From Frankia sp. QA3 (lineage in GTDB: Bacteria > Actinomycetota > Actinomycetes > Frankiales > Frankiaceae), in contig NZ_CM001489.1 in NCBI RefSeq assembly GCF_000262465.1, forward strand, positions 4,569,631 to 4,633,630: 64,000 nucleotides of DNA, written 5' to 3'. The position numbers and the translations under genes are program-made. Shown here piece after piece: positions 8,668 through 17,635 of this stretch. The first letter of the stretch is position 1; every line of letters begins with the position of its first letter. Under the pieces are notes generated by a model, which searched no databases, was not told the origin of the DNA, and saw only the letters and a list, made by a program, of their open reading frames with translations.

Positions 8668-8794
8668 ACCAAGATCATTCGACGCTACCAGGCAATAAAT
8701 CGGCAGCAGTCTTCACCCCTGGGTGGCCGGGAAGATACGGCCCGATCGGGCGATCCGAGGAACGCGGGTCGTCCCGGACCTGGGGGCGTGCACG

Positions 8795-11695
8795 TCAGCG
8801 GCCGTCGCCCGGCACATCGCCGTAGCCGGCCCAGCGGTCATACCCGCCGTGACCGCCGCCCTCGTCACCCCGCTGACGACTGCCGGTCGCGCCGCGTCCG
8901 GGGCCAAGGTCCGCGACCGGTTGCCAGCCAGCACCCCCCGCTCCGCGGTCGTAACCACTGCCCGCGGCGTAGCCGCCCTGGTCCGATCCGGGCCCACTGC
9001 GGGCAAGCGGATCACCGGCCGGAGGGGAGTCGAATGCCTGCGTCCAGGACCGGTCGCCCGCGCCGACGCCCGGCTCCCGCTCGTAGTTCGGCTCTTCGAG
9101 GTAGGCATGGTCCACGTAGGCGGGCCCGACAGGCGGCGGGGTCGGGCCGGTCAGCGGGTCGTCGCCCGGCCCCCTGTAGCCATCACGACCGCCGTAACCG
9201 CCGTAACCAGTCGAGCCGCGGTAACCATCGGGATCAGCGTAACCGCCGGGAGCGCGGTAACCCGCCGGGTCGGAGTAGTCGGCCTGATGGGAGTGGTCAG
9301 CCGGGCCGGTGCGGGCGGCGGGACCGGTAGCGCGTGCCGGAGCGGTGCGCGGCGGCCAGGTCCGGTCAGCGGGCGCGGCAGCGTAACCGCCGTGAGGGTG
9401 CGCGTACCCTTCGTCGATCCACACGTCGGCGCCATCGTCGGTGTCCTGCCCGGCGAAGCCTGGCAGGACCCCCGCGCGCGGGCCGGTGCCCCGGTCGTAA
9501 GGGCGGGGCGGCTGCTGGTCACCCCAGTCCTGGCCGGCACGACGATCCTGGCCGGTGTCGGCCCAGCCCGGGTCGGTCCGCGGGCCGCTCACGTAGGCGC
9601 CGGCGTCAGCGCCGTTCCAGCCGTCGTAGGCGTCCGGGCGGTAGGCGTCCGGGCGGTAGGCGTCCGGGCGGTAGGCACGGTCGTCATCGCCAAGGGCGGG
9701 ATGCCCGCCGCTGCGATCCGGATGTCGTCCTCGGGCACCGGGCCCGGTGCCCGCCGCGCGCCCGGCCGGCTGCGGGTATCGCCGGTCGTCCACGGCCGGC
9801 TCGCCGCGGCCTGGGCGGTCGCTGCCGTACCCCGCGTCGGCGTACCCGGAATCCACGTACTGAGCGTCGGCGAAGTTGTGGTCCGCGTACCCGGCGTCGG
9901 CGTGCCGGTTCCCGCCGTCGCGGTGGTGACCGGCGGCGGCGCGACCGGCCGGCCCGGGAAGCTTGAGCCAGGCGGTGTCCTCGCCGCGCCCAGTCTCCTC
10001 GACCCGCCCAAGCTCATCGGCCTGCCCAAGCTCATCGGCCCGTCTGGTCTCCTCGGGCTGCCCGGTCTCCTCGGGCTGCCCGGTCTTCTCGGCCCGTCCG
10101 GCCGGCTCGGGCTCGGGGCGGCCGGCGGGGATCTTTGCCGTCGCGGGCCCGCGGGGGGTGTCCGCCCACTTGGGCCGGGCCCGCTGCGCGGGCTTCTCGA
10201 CGAACCGGTTCGAGAAGTAGGCGATGAACGTGCTGGCGGCGGCGGCGCACACCACCGAGGGCCACAGCCCGATCCGGGGCACGAGCTGACCGTTGGCCGC
10301 CGAGATGACCGGGTAGTGCCACAGGTAGATGCTGAAGGTGATCTTGCCGAGGAAGGCCATCCTCGGGCTGCCGAGCAGGCGGACCCAGGCCGTGTCCCGG
10401 CGCAGGTCGGCGCTGAGGATGACGATCGCGCCGAGCAGCGCGCTCGGGATGTACGCGGCATGGTCGAGCCAGTTGGCGTCGTGGCCGTCCTTGTTCGGCC
10501 CGAGGAAGGCGAAGAAGATCAGCCCGATTCCGGCGAGGAGGCCGAGGTCGGCGATGCGCCGCCCCACCGTCCAGCGCTCGACGGCGGCCGAGGTGACCGG
10601 CGTGACCTTGCTCTCCGGCTGCGGGGAGTGCCGGCGGCGGCGCCCGCCCGTGGCCGGATCGGCGACCGGCTCCCCCTGGGCCAGGGCGCGCAGCCGGGCG
10701 TCGCGCCAGACGGCGAGCAGGCAGCCGATCAGCAGCGGGGCGACGTGCGTGTCGAGCGCCAGGTACACCCGTGAGTGCGGCGCGCCGCCGCTGGCGACGG
10801 TGTACGTCCAGACCGCGCAAACCACGATCATCGCGAGCAGAATTTTGATCAGATGCGGGCGCAGCCGCTCGGAGCGGGTGACGAGCAGGAACAGCCCCGG
10901 CCACAGCAGGTAGAACTGCTCCTCCAGCGACAGCGACCAGACGTGGGCCAGCCAGCGACCGCCCGCCGCCGGATGCACGACCTTGTACCAGTTGTTGACG
11001 TTGAAGAACGCGGACAGCGCACTGCCGATGTAGTCGTCCCGGAAGGGGACGTCGTCCCATTTGAACGCCACCGTGACGGCGAGTCCGACGAGCAGGTAGA
11101 CCCACATCGCGGGCATCAGCCGGTAGGCACGGCGTACCAGGAATCGGCCCAGGGAGATCGTCCCGGTCCGGCTGCGCTCAGCCAGCAGCAGCGCGGTGAT
11201 GAGAAATCCGCTGAGGACGAAGAAGACGTCGACCGCCACGTTGCTGGCATGGATGGCGCCCATGTGGCCAGCGAGGATGATGTAGATGCAGACGACCCGC
11301 AGCCCGTCGAGCGCCGGGTTGTAGGCGAACTTCGCGGCAGCGTCCGCGGACGACGCCCCGGCCGGCCGGGCCGGCGCGGACGAACGCACCGGCGGCTGCG
11401 CGCCGCGCGGCGGGCCGCTGCCGGGATTCCCCCCGCCGCGTCCCCGCCCGTCACCGGCCCGCACGTTTCGCGTACGCGTGTCCGAAGCGCGCGGGTCCCC
11501 CATCCGAGGGTCCCCCCTGCGCAGGTCCCCGGTGCGCAGGTCCCCGGTGCGCAGGTCCCCGGTGCGCAGGTCCCCCGTGTGCAGGTCCCCCGTGTGCAGA
11601 TCCATTGCCCCGGTGTCCGCCTGCCACGGCGCCATCGGGCCGGTAGCCATCGCCCGGGAGTCCGCCGCTCCAGCCTGTTCCGGACCACGCCGCAT
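8795..11695 (-). CDS. OafA/YrhL-type membrane acyltransferase with very long disordered tail
   Basis: The 966-aa protein has three parts. Residues 1-124 are disordered and contain a pentapeptide repeat (TGDLR/H). Residues about 125-500 form an acyltransferase-3 membrane domain with many hydrophobic helices: NPALDGLRVVCIYIIL with the following G-H-M-G, VDVFFVLSGFLITALLL, WSLSLEEQFYLLWP, and RFVEKPA at its end. Residues about 500-966 are hydrophilic G/D/Y/R/E-rich and repetitive. Such enzymes O-acylate cell-surface sugars or antibiotics. ATG 11695 is used because AGAGGAGG precedes it by 11 nt; the frame is open to 11872. Family members usually end soon after the membrane domain, so the tail is unusual. 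Confidence 0.87.
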   Translation of the reverse strand: MRRGPEQAGAADSRAMATGPMAPWQADTGAMDLHTGDLHTGDLRTGDLRTGDLRTGDLRRGDPRMGDPRASDTRTRNVRAGDGRGRGGGNPGSGPPRGAQPPVRSSAPARPAGASSADAAAKFAYNPALDGLRVVCIYIILAGHMGAIHASNVAVDVFFVLSGFLITALLLAERSRTGTISLGRFLVRRAYRLMPAMWVYLLVGLAVTVAFKWDDVPFRDDYIGSALSAFFNVNNWYKVVHPAAGGRWLAHVWSLSLEEQFYLLWPGLFLLVTRSERLRPHLIKILLAMIVVCAVWTYTVASGGAPHSRVYLALDTHVAPLLIGCLLAVWRDARLRALAQGEPVADPATGGRRRRHSPQPESKVTPVTSAAVERWTVGRRIADLGLLAGIGLIFFAFLGPNKDGHDANWLDHAAYIPSALLGAIVILSADLRRDTAWVRLLGSPRMAFLGKITFSIYLWHYPVISAANGQLVPRIGLWPSVVCAAAASTFIAYFSNRFVEKPAQRARPKWADTPRGPATAKIPAGRPEPEPAGRAEKTGQPEETGQPEETRRADELGQADELGRVEETGRGEDTAWLKLPGPAGRAAAGHHRDGGNRHADAGYADHNFADAQYVDSGYADAGYGSDRPGRGEPAVDDRRYPQPAGRAAGTGPGARGRHPDRSGGHPALGDDDRAYRPDAYRPDAYRPDAYDGWNGADAGAYVSGPRTDPGWADTGQDRRAGQDWGDQQPPRPYDRGTGPRAGVLPGFAGQDTDDGADVWIDEGYAHPHGGYAAAPADRTWPPRTAPARATGPAARTGPADHSHQADYSDPAGYRAPGGYADPDGYRGSTGYGGYGGRDGYRGPGDDPLTGPTPPPVGPAYVDHAYLEEPNYEREPGVGAGDRSWTQAFDSPPAGDPLARSGPGSDQGGYAAGSGYDRGAGGAGWQPVADLGPGRGATGSRQRGDEGGGHGGYDRWAGYGDVPGDGR
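9627..9680. repeat. 15-bp tandem repeat in acyltransferase tail
   Basis: Three to four near-identical 15-bp units in this stretch encode the repeated pentapeptide YRPDA in the C-terminal tail of the acyltransferase. Looser 18-bp repeats coding for acidic/glycine hexapeptides occur at about 9990-10090 in the same tail. Confidence 0.75.
11500..11605. repeat. 15-bp tandem repeat in acyltransferase N terminus
   Basis: About seven copies of a 15-bp unit encode the pentapeptide TGDL(R/H) in the disordered N-terminal part. Units keep the reading frame, and the flanking copies (RRGDP, RMGDP) are diverged. Confidence 0.8.
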
Positions 11696-12062
11696 GATGA
11701 CCGTCGCCTCCTCTAGCGGAACGCCGACGGTCGGCGTCCGACTCAGGGGTGACATGTGGCGCCGGAACGGGCCGGGCGCGGGCGATGCAGACCGTGTACC
11801 GATCCGCCCGACCCGCCCGACCTGTACGCGGTAGCCGCAACACTGCGCTTCGCCAACAAAGTACGACACCACCCCGCGAACGCCCGCAAGACTAACGGAC
11901 CGGTAAATCTGCCTCGAGACGGGTACTCCGTAGTGAAAACGACACGACGGCCTACTATACCCACAGTGCTCGATTCATTACATATGCGACATCGAGGGCA
12001 ACAAGGCGTCACCGATCAGCTCGGCAATACGAACCGACCCGCCGCGGTCGGCTGCGGACGGC
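11696..12062. promoter_or_regulatory. Intergenic upstream region of the OafA-type gene
   Basis: No gene is seen in these 367 nt. The part around 11870-11990 is clearly less GC-rich than its surroundings. On the minus strand a TATAGT element (11953-11958) resembles an actinobacterial -10 box and would read toward the acyltransferase gene. The assignment is tentative because no good -35 box accompanies it. Confidence 0.35.
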
Positions 12063-12833
12063 TCAGCCCTCGGGCATCCGCGCAATCACCAGCAGGGTGC
12101 GAAAGGGCTCGACGACGACACCGTCGGGAAAGGCCCGCAGCATGGTCCGGCGCTCGGCGTCGAGAAAGTCGTCGAGACGATCACCGATTGCCGCGACGTA
12201 CGACTTGGAGCGCAGCCAGGTGAGGTAGTCATCAATTCCGATGCGCCGCCGCCACCGCCCGGTCAGGGTGACCACCTCGCTGAAGTGCCCGGTCCAGCGC
12301 AGCTCGTCGGCGAACGGGCGGGTGCGGTATTCGCGCCGGTAGCCGGGACTCATTCGTTCCAGCCGTTCCTGCTGGCGCTGCCACCAACGGAACTCCGCCG
12401 CGTCGACGTCGTTCCACCAGACGGCGATCGCGCCGCCGGGGCGCAGCACCCGGGCGGCCTCCGCCGCGGCGACCGGCACGTCCACCCAGTGCCAGGCCTG
12501 CGCGTAACAGACCAGGTCGGCAACCCCTGCCCGCAGCGGCAGCGCCTCCCCGTCGCCCCGGACGGCGGGCAGGCCGGGGCTGCGGCCGAGCAACCGGGCA
12601 AGCATGCTCGGGCCGGGCTCCACCGCTACGACGCGCGCGCCGCGGGCAAGCAGCAGCCGGGTGGCGATGCCGGTGCCCGCGCCCACGTCGATGACGTCCG
12701 TCCCCGCCAGCGGACGACCCAAGATCCTTTCGATGTCGCCGAAGACATACTCGGGATAGCTCGGCCGGGCGGCGGCGTACGCGTCCGCCAGCGGGTCGAA
12801 TAACGAGCCGGTCGGGGTCCGTCCTCGGGACAT
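12063..12833 (-). CDS. Class I SAM-dependent methyltransferase
   Basis: The 256-aa protein belongs to the methyltransferase-11 type. Motif I is VIDVGAGTGIATRLLL, followed by VVAVEPGPSM (acidic residue binding the SAM ribose) and AQAWHWVD, then VLRPGGAIAVWW. The AQAWHW segment is typical of a group often named class I SAM methyltransferase without known substrate. ATG 12833 is preceded by only a weak ribosome site. It lies 31 nt downstream of the TIM-barrel gene on the same strand and may be translated from the same transcript. Confidence 0.85.
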   Translation of the reverse strand: MSRGRTPTGSLFDPLADAYAAARPSYPEYVFGDIERILGRPLAGTDVIDVGAGTGIATRLLLARGARVVAVEPGPSMLARLLGRSPGLPAVRGDGEALPLRAGVADLVCYAQAWHWVDVPVAAAEAARVLRPGGAIAVWWNDVDAAEFRWWQRQQERLERMSPGYRREYRTRPFADELRWTGHFSEVVTLTGRWRRRIGIDDYLTWLRSKSYVAAIGDRLDDFLDAERRTMLRAFPDGVVVEPFRTLLVIARMPEG

Positions 12834-12864
12834 GCCACCATGGTGGCGATTTACCGCGGGCGTG

Positions 12865-13800
12865 TCAGCCGTAGGTGTGATGGAGTCCGGCCGCGGACGG
12901 CGCGGCGAAGTGCAGCCGGGTGAACGCCAGCGCCTCGGCGAGGTCGGCCTCCCGCTGGGCGCGCGACTCGGCGCGCCGGGTGTTGATCTCGACCACGATC
13001 GTCCCGTCGAAGCCACCGGTGGCCAGCAGTTCAAGCAGCTCGGCGCAGGGCTGAGTGCCCCGGCCCGGGACGAGGTGCTCGTCCTTGGCCGACCCGAGAC
13101 CGTCGGCCATGTGCACGTGGACCAGCCGCTCGCCGAGGACGCCGGCCATCGCGATCGGGTCCGATCGCGACACGCTCGTGTGCGACAGGTCGAGGGTGAC
13201 GTGGGCGTAGTCGTCGTCGACCGGCGACCAGTCCGGCGCGTACGCGGAGACCTCCCGGCCGCGGGCGCGCAGCGGGAACATGTTCTCCACCGCAAACCGC
13301 ACGTCGGTCTCCCCGGCCATCCGCTCGATGCCCGTCACGAACTCCCGGGCGTAGTCCCGCTGCCAGCGGAACGGCGGGTGGACCACGACCGTCGGGGCGC
13401 CGAGCGTCTCGGCGACGGTGCGGGCCCGCACCAGCTTCGCCCACGGGTCGGTGCCCCAGACCCGCTGGGTGAGCAGCAGGCACGGCGCGTGGATCGCCAG
13501 GATCGGGATCCCGTGGTAATCGACCAGCCGGCGCAGCGCCTCCGGGTCCTGGCTGACCGGATCCGTCCAGACCATGATCTCGACCCCGTCGTAGCCCAGC
13601 CGCGCGGCCATCTCGAAGGCGGACGCCGTGGACTCCGGATAGGTCGAGGCGGTGGACAGCGCAACCCGCGCGCTGGGCGGGGTGGGTACGGAGGCCGGGG
13701 CGCCGCGCGGCAGGACGACCGCCGACCGGGGGGCCCGGGCGGCCGCGGGCACAGCCGCGACGGGGGCGGCTCGCTCCGGCGGCACCTGGGCGGGTGCCAT
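12865..13800 (-). CDS. Sugar phosphate isomerase/epimerase-like TIM barrel (AP endonuclease family 2)
   Basis: The 311-aa protein is a xylose-isomerase-like TIM barrel: ALSTASTYPESTASAFEMAA at the start, IHAPCLLLTQRVWGTDPWAK, VVHPPFRWQRDYA, FAVENMFP, TLDLSHTS, VHMADG and a final VVEIN. The His, Glu and Asp in these strands match metal ligands of the family. Close actinobacterial homologues lie next to Ppx/GppA genes, as here. ATG 13800 is preferred because codons downstream have almost only G/C in third position while the 100 nt upstream do not; neither start has a strong ribosome site. Its substrate is unknown. Confidence 0.82.
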   Translation of the reverse strand: MAPAQVPPERAAPVAAVPAAARAPRSAVVLPRGAPASVPTPPSARVALSTASTYPESTASAFEMAARLGYDGVEIMVWTDPVSQDPEALRRLVDYHGIPILAIHAPCLLLTQRVWGTDPWAKLVRARTVAETLGAPTVVVHPPFRWQRDYAREFVTGIERMAGETDVRFAVENMFPLRARGREVSAYAPDWSPVDDDYAHVTLDLSHTSVSRSDPIAMAGVLGERLVHVHMADGLGSAKDEHLVPGRGTQPCAELLELLATGGFDGTIVVEINTRRAESRAQREADLAEALAFTRLHFAAPSAAGLHHTYG

Positions 13801-14142
13801 CGCGACCGGCGGCACCGGCCACGCATCCTCATGCGACGCCTGCAAACCATCTCCCTGCCGTGCGGACCGGGGACCGGTCTGCTCCACCGTTCCCCTCATC
13901 CAGGCTAGGCCATCTTCGCGGGCCCGCTCGCTCCGGTGCCCGCCGGGCGAGGGTGCGTAGCCCCACATCGCACGTGACAACGGCCACATCCCGTTATCGT
14001 CGCGCTACAACGCCCCGCCCGCAACCGGACATCTGCCCCTTTACCCTGCCCCGACCGGCCCCGCCGCACCGCCCCCTCCTGCATCTCCAGAGGGACGAAC
14101 CGGACACGTATCCCTCTGGATACGCAGTAAGGCCAGGACGGA
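13801..14142. other. Intergenic region between Ppx/GppA and TIM-barrel genes
   Basis: No gene is supported in these 342 nt. A small perfect hairpin with a 6-bp stem and 4-nt loop lies at 14108-14123, 20 nt after the Ppx stop in the direction of transcription. It is too weak to call a terminator with certainty. Confidence 0.4.
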
Positions 14143-15438
14143 TCAGGCCGAGGTGAGCCAGTCGAGGCGACGCAGGATGACGCCCTCCCGCAGCGCCCAG
14201 GGGCAGATCTCCACCTCGTCGACGCTGAACAGGTCGAGCGCCTCGGCAGCCACGACGGCCCCGGCGATGAGCTGCCCCGCCCGCGGGGCGGAGACTCCCG
14301 GCAGACCGGCCCGTTCCTCGACCGACATCCGGGACAGCCTCGCCACGACCTCGGTGAGATCGTCGCGGCGCAGCACCCGACGGGTGTACGGCCCGCGGCT
14401 GTAGGGCTCGGCGCCGGCGATGCGCGCCAGCGAGCGAAAGGTCTTCGACGTGGCCACCGCCCGGGTGTGCTCGCCGAGGTGGTAGATCGTGCCGACGACC
14501 GGCGCGATCTGCGCCCGCACGTAGCGCCGCAGCTCGGCGAGCTCGGCCCGTTTGGGCGGATCGTTGACGGCCAGCCAGTCCCGGCTGAGCCGGCTCGCGC
14601 CCAGCGGCAGCGAGGCGACCACCTCCGGGTCCTCGTGCATGCCGGCGCCGATCTCCAGGGATCCGCCGCCGATGTCCAGCGCCAGCAGCCGCCCGGCGCT
14701 CCAACCGAACCAGCGCCGCACGGCGAGGAAGGTGAGTCTGGCCTCCTCCTCGCCCGGCAGGACGCCGATCGCGATCCCGGTCGCCCCCTTGACCCGGTCC
14801 AGCACCTGCTCACCGTTGGTCGCGTCGCGCAGCGCCGAGGTCGCGAAGGCGGCGAGGTCGTGCACCCCGAGGGCGTCCGCCTGCTGGCGCATGTCCAGCA
14901 CACAGGCGGTCAGGTCCCGCTCGCCGTCGGGCCCGAGCGATCCGTCGGCGTCGAGCAGCTCGACCAGCCGCAGCGGAACCCGCACGCTGGCCGCCGGCTG
15001 CGGCTGCCCACCCCGATGGGCGTCGACGACCAGCAGATGAACGGTGTTCGACCCGATGTCGATCACGCCGAGCCGCATCGGACCGGGATGGGGTCCCGCC
15101 GGCAGGGGGCTCACGTCGACCGCGGGCCGCGCGGGCCCGGACGCAGACCCGCTGCCGACGATCGCCACGGCGACCGGCCCGACCTCCGCGGCGTCCCGGG
15201 CCTCGACGGCATCCCTGCCCCCAACCGCACTCGTGCCCCCAACCGCACTCGTGCCCCCAACCACGCTCGTGCCCCCAACCACGTCCCCGGCCGCGCCGCG
15301 GTCCCCTGCGGGGTCACCATCGCCCGCGGGGTCACGATCGCCCGCGGGGTCACGATCGCCCGCGATGTCATCGGCCCGATGAGTCGTACGGCTGGCCCCG
15401 AGCGGGAACCACCCCGTCGGACGCACGCCACCGAGCAC
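14143..15438 (-). CDS. Ppx/GppA family exopolyphosphatase-type phosphatase with repeat-rich N terminus
   Basis: The 431-aa protein has an actin-like ATPase-fold domain from residue 121: MRLGVIDIGSNTVHLLVVD and LALDIGGGSLEIG are the two phosphate-binding loops. Family members hydrolyse polyphosphate or (p)ppGpp. The first 120 residues are unusual: hexapeptides GDRDPA and GGTSAV repeated several times, encoded by 18-bp DNA repeats. I accept the long form because GTG 15438 has AGAGGGGG 10 nt upstream, whereas ATG 15078 has none. The gene follows the PhoP-like regulator by 35 nt, so it is probably in the phosphate-starvation operon. Confidence 0.82.
   Translation of the reverse strand: MLGGVRPTGWFPLGASRTTHRADDIAGDRDPAGDRDPAGDGDPAGDRGAAGDVVGGTSVVGGTSAVGGTSAVGGRDAVEARDAAEVGPVAVAIVGSGSASGPARPAVDVSPLPAGPHPGPMRLGVIDIGSNTVHLLVVDAHRGGQPQPAASVRVPLRLVELLDADGSLGPDGERDLTACVLDMRQQADALGVHDLAAFATSALRDATNGEQVLDRVKGATGIAIGVLPGEEEARLTFLAVRRWFGWSAGRLLALDIGGGSLEIGAGMHEDPEVVASLPLGASRLSRDWLAVNDPPKRAELAELRRYVRAQIAPVVGTIYHLGEHTRAVATSKTFRSLARIAGAEPYSRGPYTRRVLRRDDLTEVVARLSRMSVEERAGLPGVSAPRAGQLIAGAVVAAEALDLFSVDEVEICPWALREGVILRRLDWLTSA
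15222..15375. repeat. Two 18-bp tandem repeat arrays in the ppx gene
   Basis: One array (about 15222-15290) has four units and the other (about 15308-15366) has three to four. Both encode hexapeptide repeats in frame in the N-terminal extension. They lie side by side but have unrelated units, so they arose separately. Confidence 0.8.
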
Positions 15439-15473
15439 CTGAACACCGCCCCCTCTGGCCGCGACCTACCTGA

Positions 15474-16154
15474 TCACGGCTCGAACTTGTAACCCAGCCC
15501 CCGCACGGTCACCAGGTGCCGCGGATTCCCGGGTTCGCGCTCAATCTTCGTCCGCAGCCTCTTGACGTGTACGTCGAGGGTCTTGGTGTCACCCACGTAG
15601 TCCGAGCCCCACACCCGGTCGATCAACTGACCCCGCGTGAGTACCCGCCCGGCGTTGCGCAGGAACATCTCGAGTAGTTCGAACTCCTTCAGCGGCAGGG
15701 TGACCGCGTTGCCGTCGACGGTGACGACGTGCCGTTCGACGTCCATCCGGACCGGTCCGGCCTCCAGCGTGGCCTCCGCGACCTCCTCCGCCTCCGACCG
15801 GCGGCGCAGCACGGCCCGAATCCGGGCGACGAGCTCACGAGCCGAGAACGGCTTGGTGACGTAGTCGTCCGCGCCGAGCTCCAGGCCGAGCACCTTGTCG
15901 ATCTCGCTGTCCCGCGCGGTCAACATGATGATCGGCACGCTGGACCGGGTCCGCAGCGTGCGGCACACCTCGGTGCCGGACAGGCCGGGCAGCATGAGGT
16001 CGAGCAGGACGAGATCGGCGCCGCGCCGGTCGAACTCGGCCAGCGCGCTGGGGCCGTCGGCAACGACCCCCACCTCGAAGCCCTCCCGTTCCAGCATGAA
16101 GGACAACGCATCGGAGAAGGACTCCTCGTCCTCGACCACGAGCAGCCGGGTCAC
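15474..16154 (-). CDS. regX3: OmpR/PhoB-family response regulator (RegX3/PhoP-like)
   Basis: The 226-aa protein has a receiver domain (LLVVEDEESFSDAL acidic pair, VLLDLMLPG phospho-acceptor Asp, LTAR Thr, TKPF Lys) and a C-terminal winged helix (LPLKEFELLEMFLRNAGRVLT by region, then TLDVHVKRLR and TVRGLGYKFEP). It closely resembles RegX3 of mycobacteria and PhoP of Streptomyces, the regulators of phosphate starvation. GTG 16154 overlaps the kinase stop (GTGA) and has AGGGGGAAC upstream. Divergent phoU with a PHO-box-like repeat supports the phosphate role. Confidence 0.9.
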   Translation of the reverse strand: MTRLLVVEDEESFSDALSFMLEREGFEVGVVADGPSALAEFDRRGADLVLLDLMLPGLSGTEVCRTLRTRSSVPIIMLTARDSEIDKVLGLELGADDYVTKPFSARELVARIRAVLRRRSEAEEVAEATLEAGPVRMDVERHVVTVDGNAVTLPLKEFELLEMFLRNAGRVLTRGQLIDRVWGSDYVGDTKTLDVHVKRLRTKIEREPGNPRHLVTVRGLGYKFEP

Positions 16155-17470
16155 CTGTTCGTTCCCCCTGTCAGATCGGACGGACCGGCCGACCCGGACC
16201 GCTTCCTGTTCCCGCCGGAGCGGTGCCCCGCCCCGCCGGCATCGCCCGCACCCCCGGAGCCGGCGGCGGTGTCGGTGCCGCTGGGCTGGCCGCCCGGCGC
16301 ACCGTCCGCGTCGGGGGCCCCGGGTCCGGTCATCTCCGGCACGCGGCGCTCCTCGAAGGTGAACGACGGCGCCGCGCCGGTGAACAGCGGCAGTCGCAGG
16401 GTGAACGTCGACCCCGCCCCCTCCGCACTCCACACGGTCACCGACCCACCATGATTGGTGGCGATATGCTTGACGATCGCGAGGCCGAGCCCCGTCCCGC
16501 CGGTCGCCCGAGAGCGGGCCGGGTCCGCGCGATAGAACCGCTCAAAGACCCGTTCGAGATCCTTCTCCGCGATCCCGATGCCCTCGTCGGCGACGGAGAT
16601 CTCGACGGTCGTCCCGCTGCGGCGCACGCCGAGCACCACCCGGGTGCCGCGCGGCGAGTAGCTGATCGCGTTGTCCAGGAGGTTCGCCACCGCGGTGACG
16701 AGCTGGTTCTCGTCTCCGAGCACCCGCAGCTCGCCGTCGCCGATCACCGCTATGGAGATCGCCTGCGCCTGCGCGACGAGCCGGGTGCGGTCCACCGCCT
16801 CGGCGAGCAGCGCCGCCGTCGGCAGCGGCCGCAGGTCAGGCAGCGGTTCGGCGCCCTGCAACCGGGACAGGTCGATGATCTCCTGCACCAGCCGGGCGAG
16901 CCGGGCCGATTCGTGCGTCATCCGGGAGGCGAACCGGCGCACGGCCACCGGATCCTCGCTGGCCGCAGCGACCGCCTCGGCGAGGACGTGCAGCGCGCCG
17001 ACCGGCGTCTTGAGCTCATGGCTGACGTTGGCGACGAAGTCCCGGCGCACCGCCTCGACCCGGCGCGACTCGGTAATGTCATCCAGGATGACGGCAACAT
17101 GACCGGACGAGTCCAGCAGGCGGGCCCGGGCGCGCACGGCCAGGCCCTCCTGGTCGGGCCGGGGACGGGTCAGCGGAGGCTCGGGCACCGGCGGCAGGTC
17201 GATCTGGCGTTCCCGGTCGCTGCCCGCGCCGCGGGTGGCCCCCACCAGCTCGGCCAGCTCCGCCACCGCGAGCTCGTCCTCGTCGACCACGCCCATCCGC
17301 TTCGCGACCGCGTTGACCAGGACAACCCGGTCGGCGGTATCAAGGACGATCAGGCCGGTCGGCAGGCCGGAGATCACCCTGCGGACCAGCTTCGCGGGCA
17401 GCATCGTCCCGCCGTCCGCACCCCCATCGGGGCCGGTTGGCGTGGCTGTCCTGCCGGGTACCACCGTCAT
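16151..17470 (-). CDS. senX3: Sensor histidine kinase (SenX3/PhoR-like) lacking a visible membrane segment
   Basis: The 439-aa protein starts almost directly with a PAS-like domain (LPTGLIVLDTADRVVLVNAV). It then has the dimerisation box FVANVSHELKTPVGAL with the phospho-His, and ATPase boxes N (NLLDNAISYS), G1 (DEGIGI) and G2 (GTGLGLAIVKHI). The last 80 residues are disordered. Mycobacterial and Streptomyces homologues have N-terminal transmembrane helices; I see none here, either from ATG 17470 or GTG 17494. The weak ribosome site GGATGG favours 17470. It is translationally coupled to the regulator gene. Confidence 0.87.
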   Translation of the reverse strand: MTVVPGRTATPTGPDGGADGGTMLPAKLVRRVISGLPTGLIVLDTADRVVLVNAVAKRMGVVDEDELAVAELAELVGATRGAGSDRERQIDLPPVPEPPLTRPRPDQEGLAVRARARLLDSSGHVAVILDDITESRRVEAVRRDFVANVSHELKTPVGALHVLAEAVAAASEDPVAVRRFASRMTHESARLARLVQEIIDLSRLQGAEPLPDLRPLPTAALLAEAVDRTRLVAQAQAISIAVIGDGELRVLGDENQLVTAVANLLDNAISYSPRGTRVVLGVRRSGTTVEISVADEGIGIAEKDLERVFERFYRADPARSRATGGTGLGLAIVKHIATNHGGSVTVWSAEGAGSTFTLRLPLFTGAAPSFTFEERRVPEMTGPGAPDADGAPGGQPSGTDTAAGSGGAGDAGGAGHRSGGNRKRSGSAGPSDLTGGTNR

Positions 17471-17635
17471 CGTCCATCCATCGTGTCGGGCCACCCGACG
17501 GGCGGGGGCGGCTCGGCGTGGTGTGCACCGGTTGTCATGGCATCCGCCGACCTGTCACCCACTCGCCGCATGCTAGGTGCCCGCATGCCTTCTGGGCATC
17601 GCTCCGCAAGCCTCCACCGCCGATGGTTGCCAGTT

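Larger units (their letters stand above)
6715..8680 (-). mobile_element. IS607-family insertion sequence (tnpA remnant and tnpB), ends approximate
   Basis: The element carries a serine recombinase gene (8083-8667) and a tnpB gene (6758-8086) that overlap by 4 bases, the standard IS607 order. IS607 elements lack terminal inverted repeats, so the ends are only estimated: the left end lies beyond 8667 and the right end between 6700 and 6757. Near the tnpB stop a hairpin with a GCAA loop (6765-6784) is placed where the 3' end of a TnpB guide RNA scaffold is expected; this RNA is an inference. The element lies between proC and the large acyltransferase gene. Confidence 0.8.

Noticed and set aside
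10775..11716. Long plus-strand frame opposite the OafA-type gene
   Set aside because: It is a mirror of the real minus-strand gene; high GC opens several frames. No domain is recognisable.
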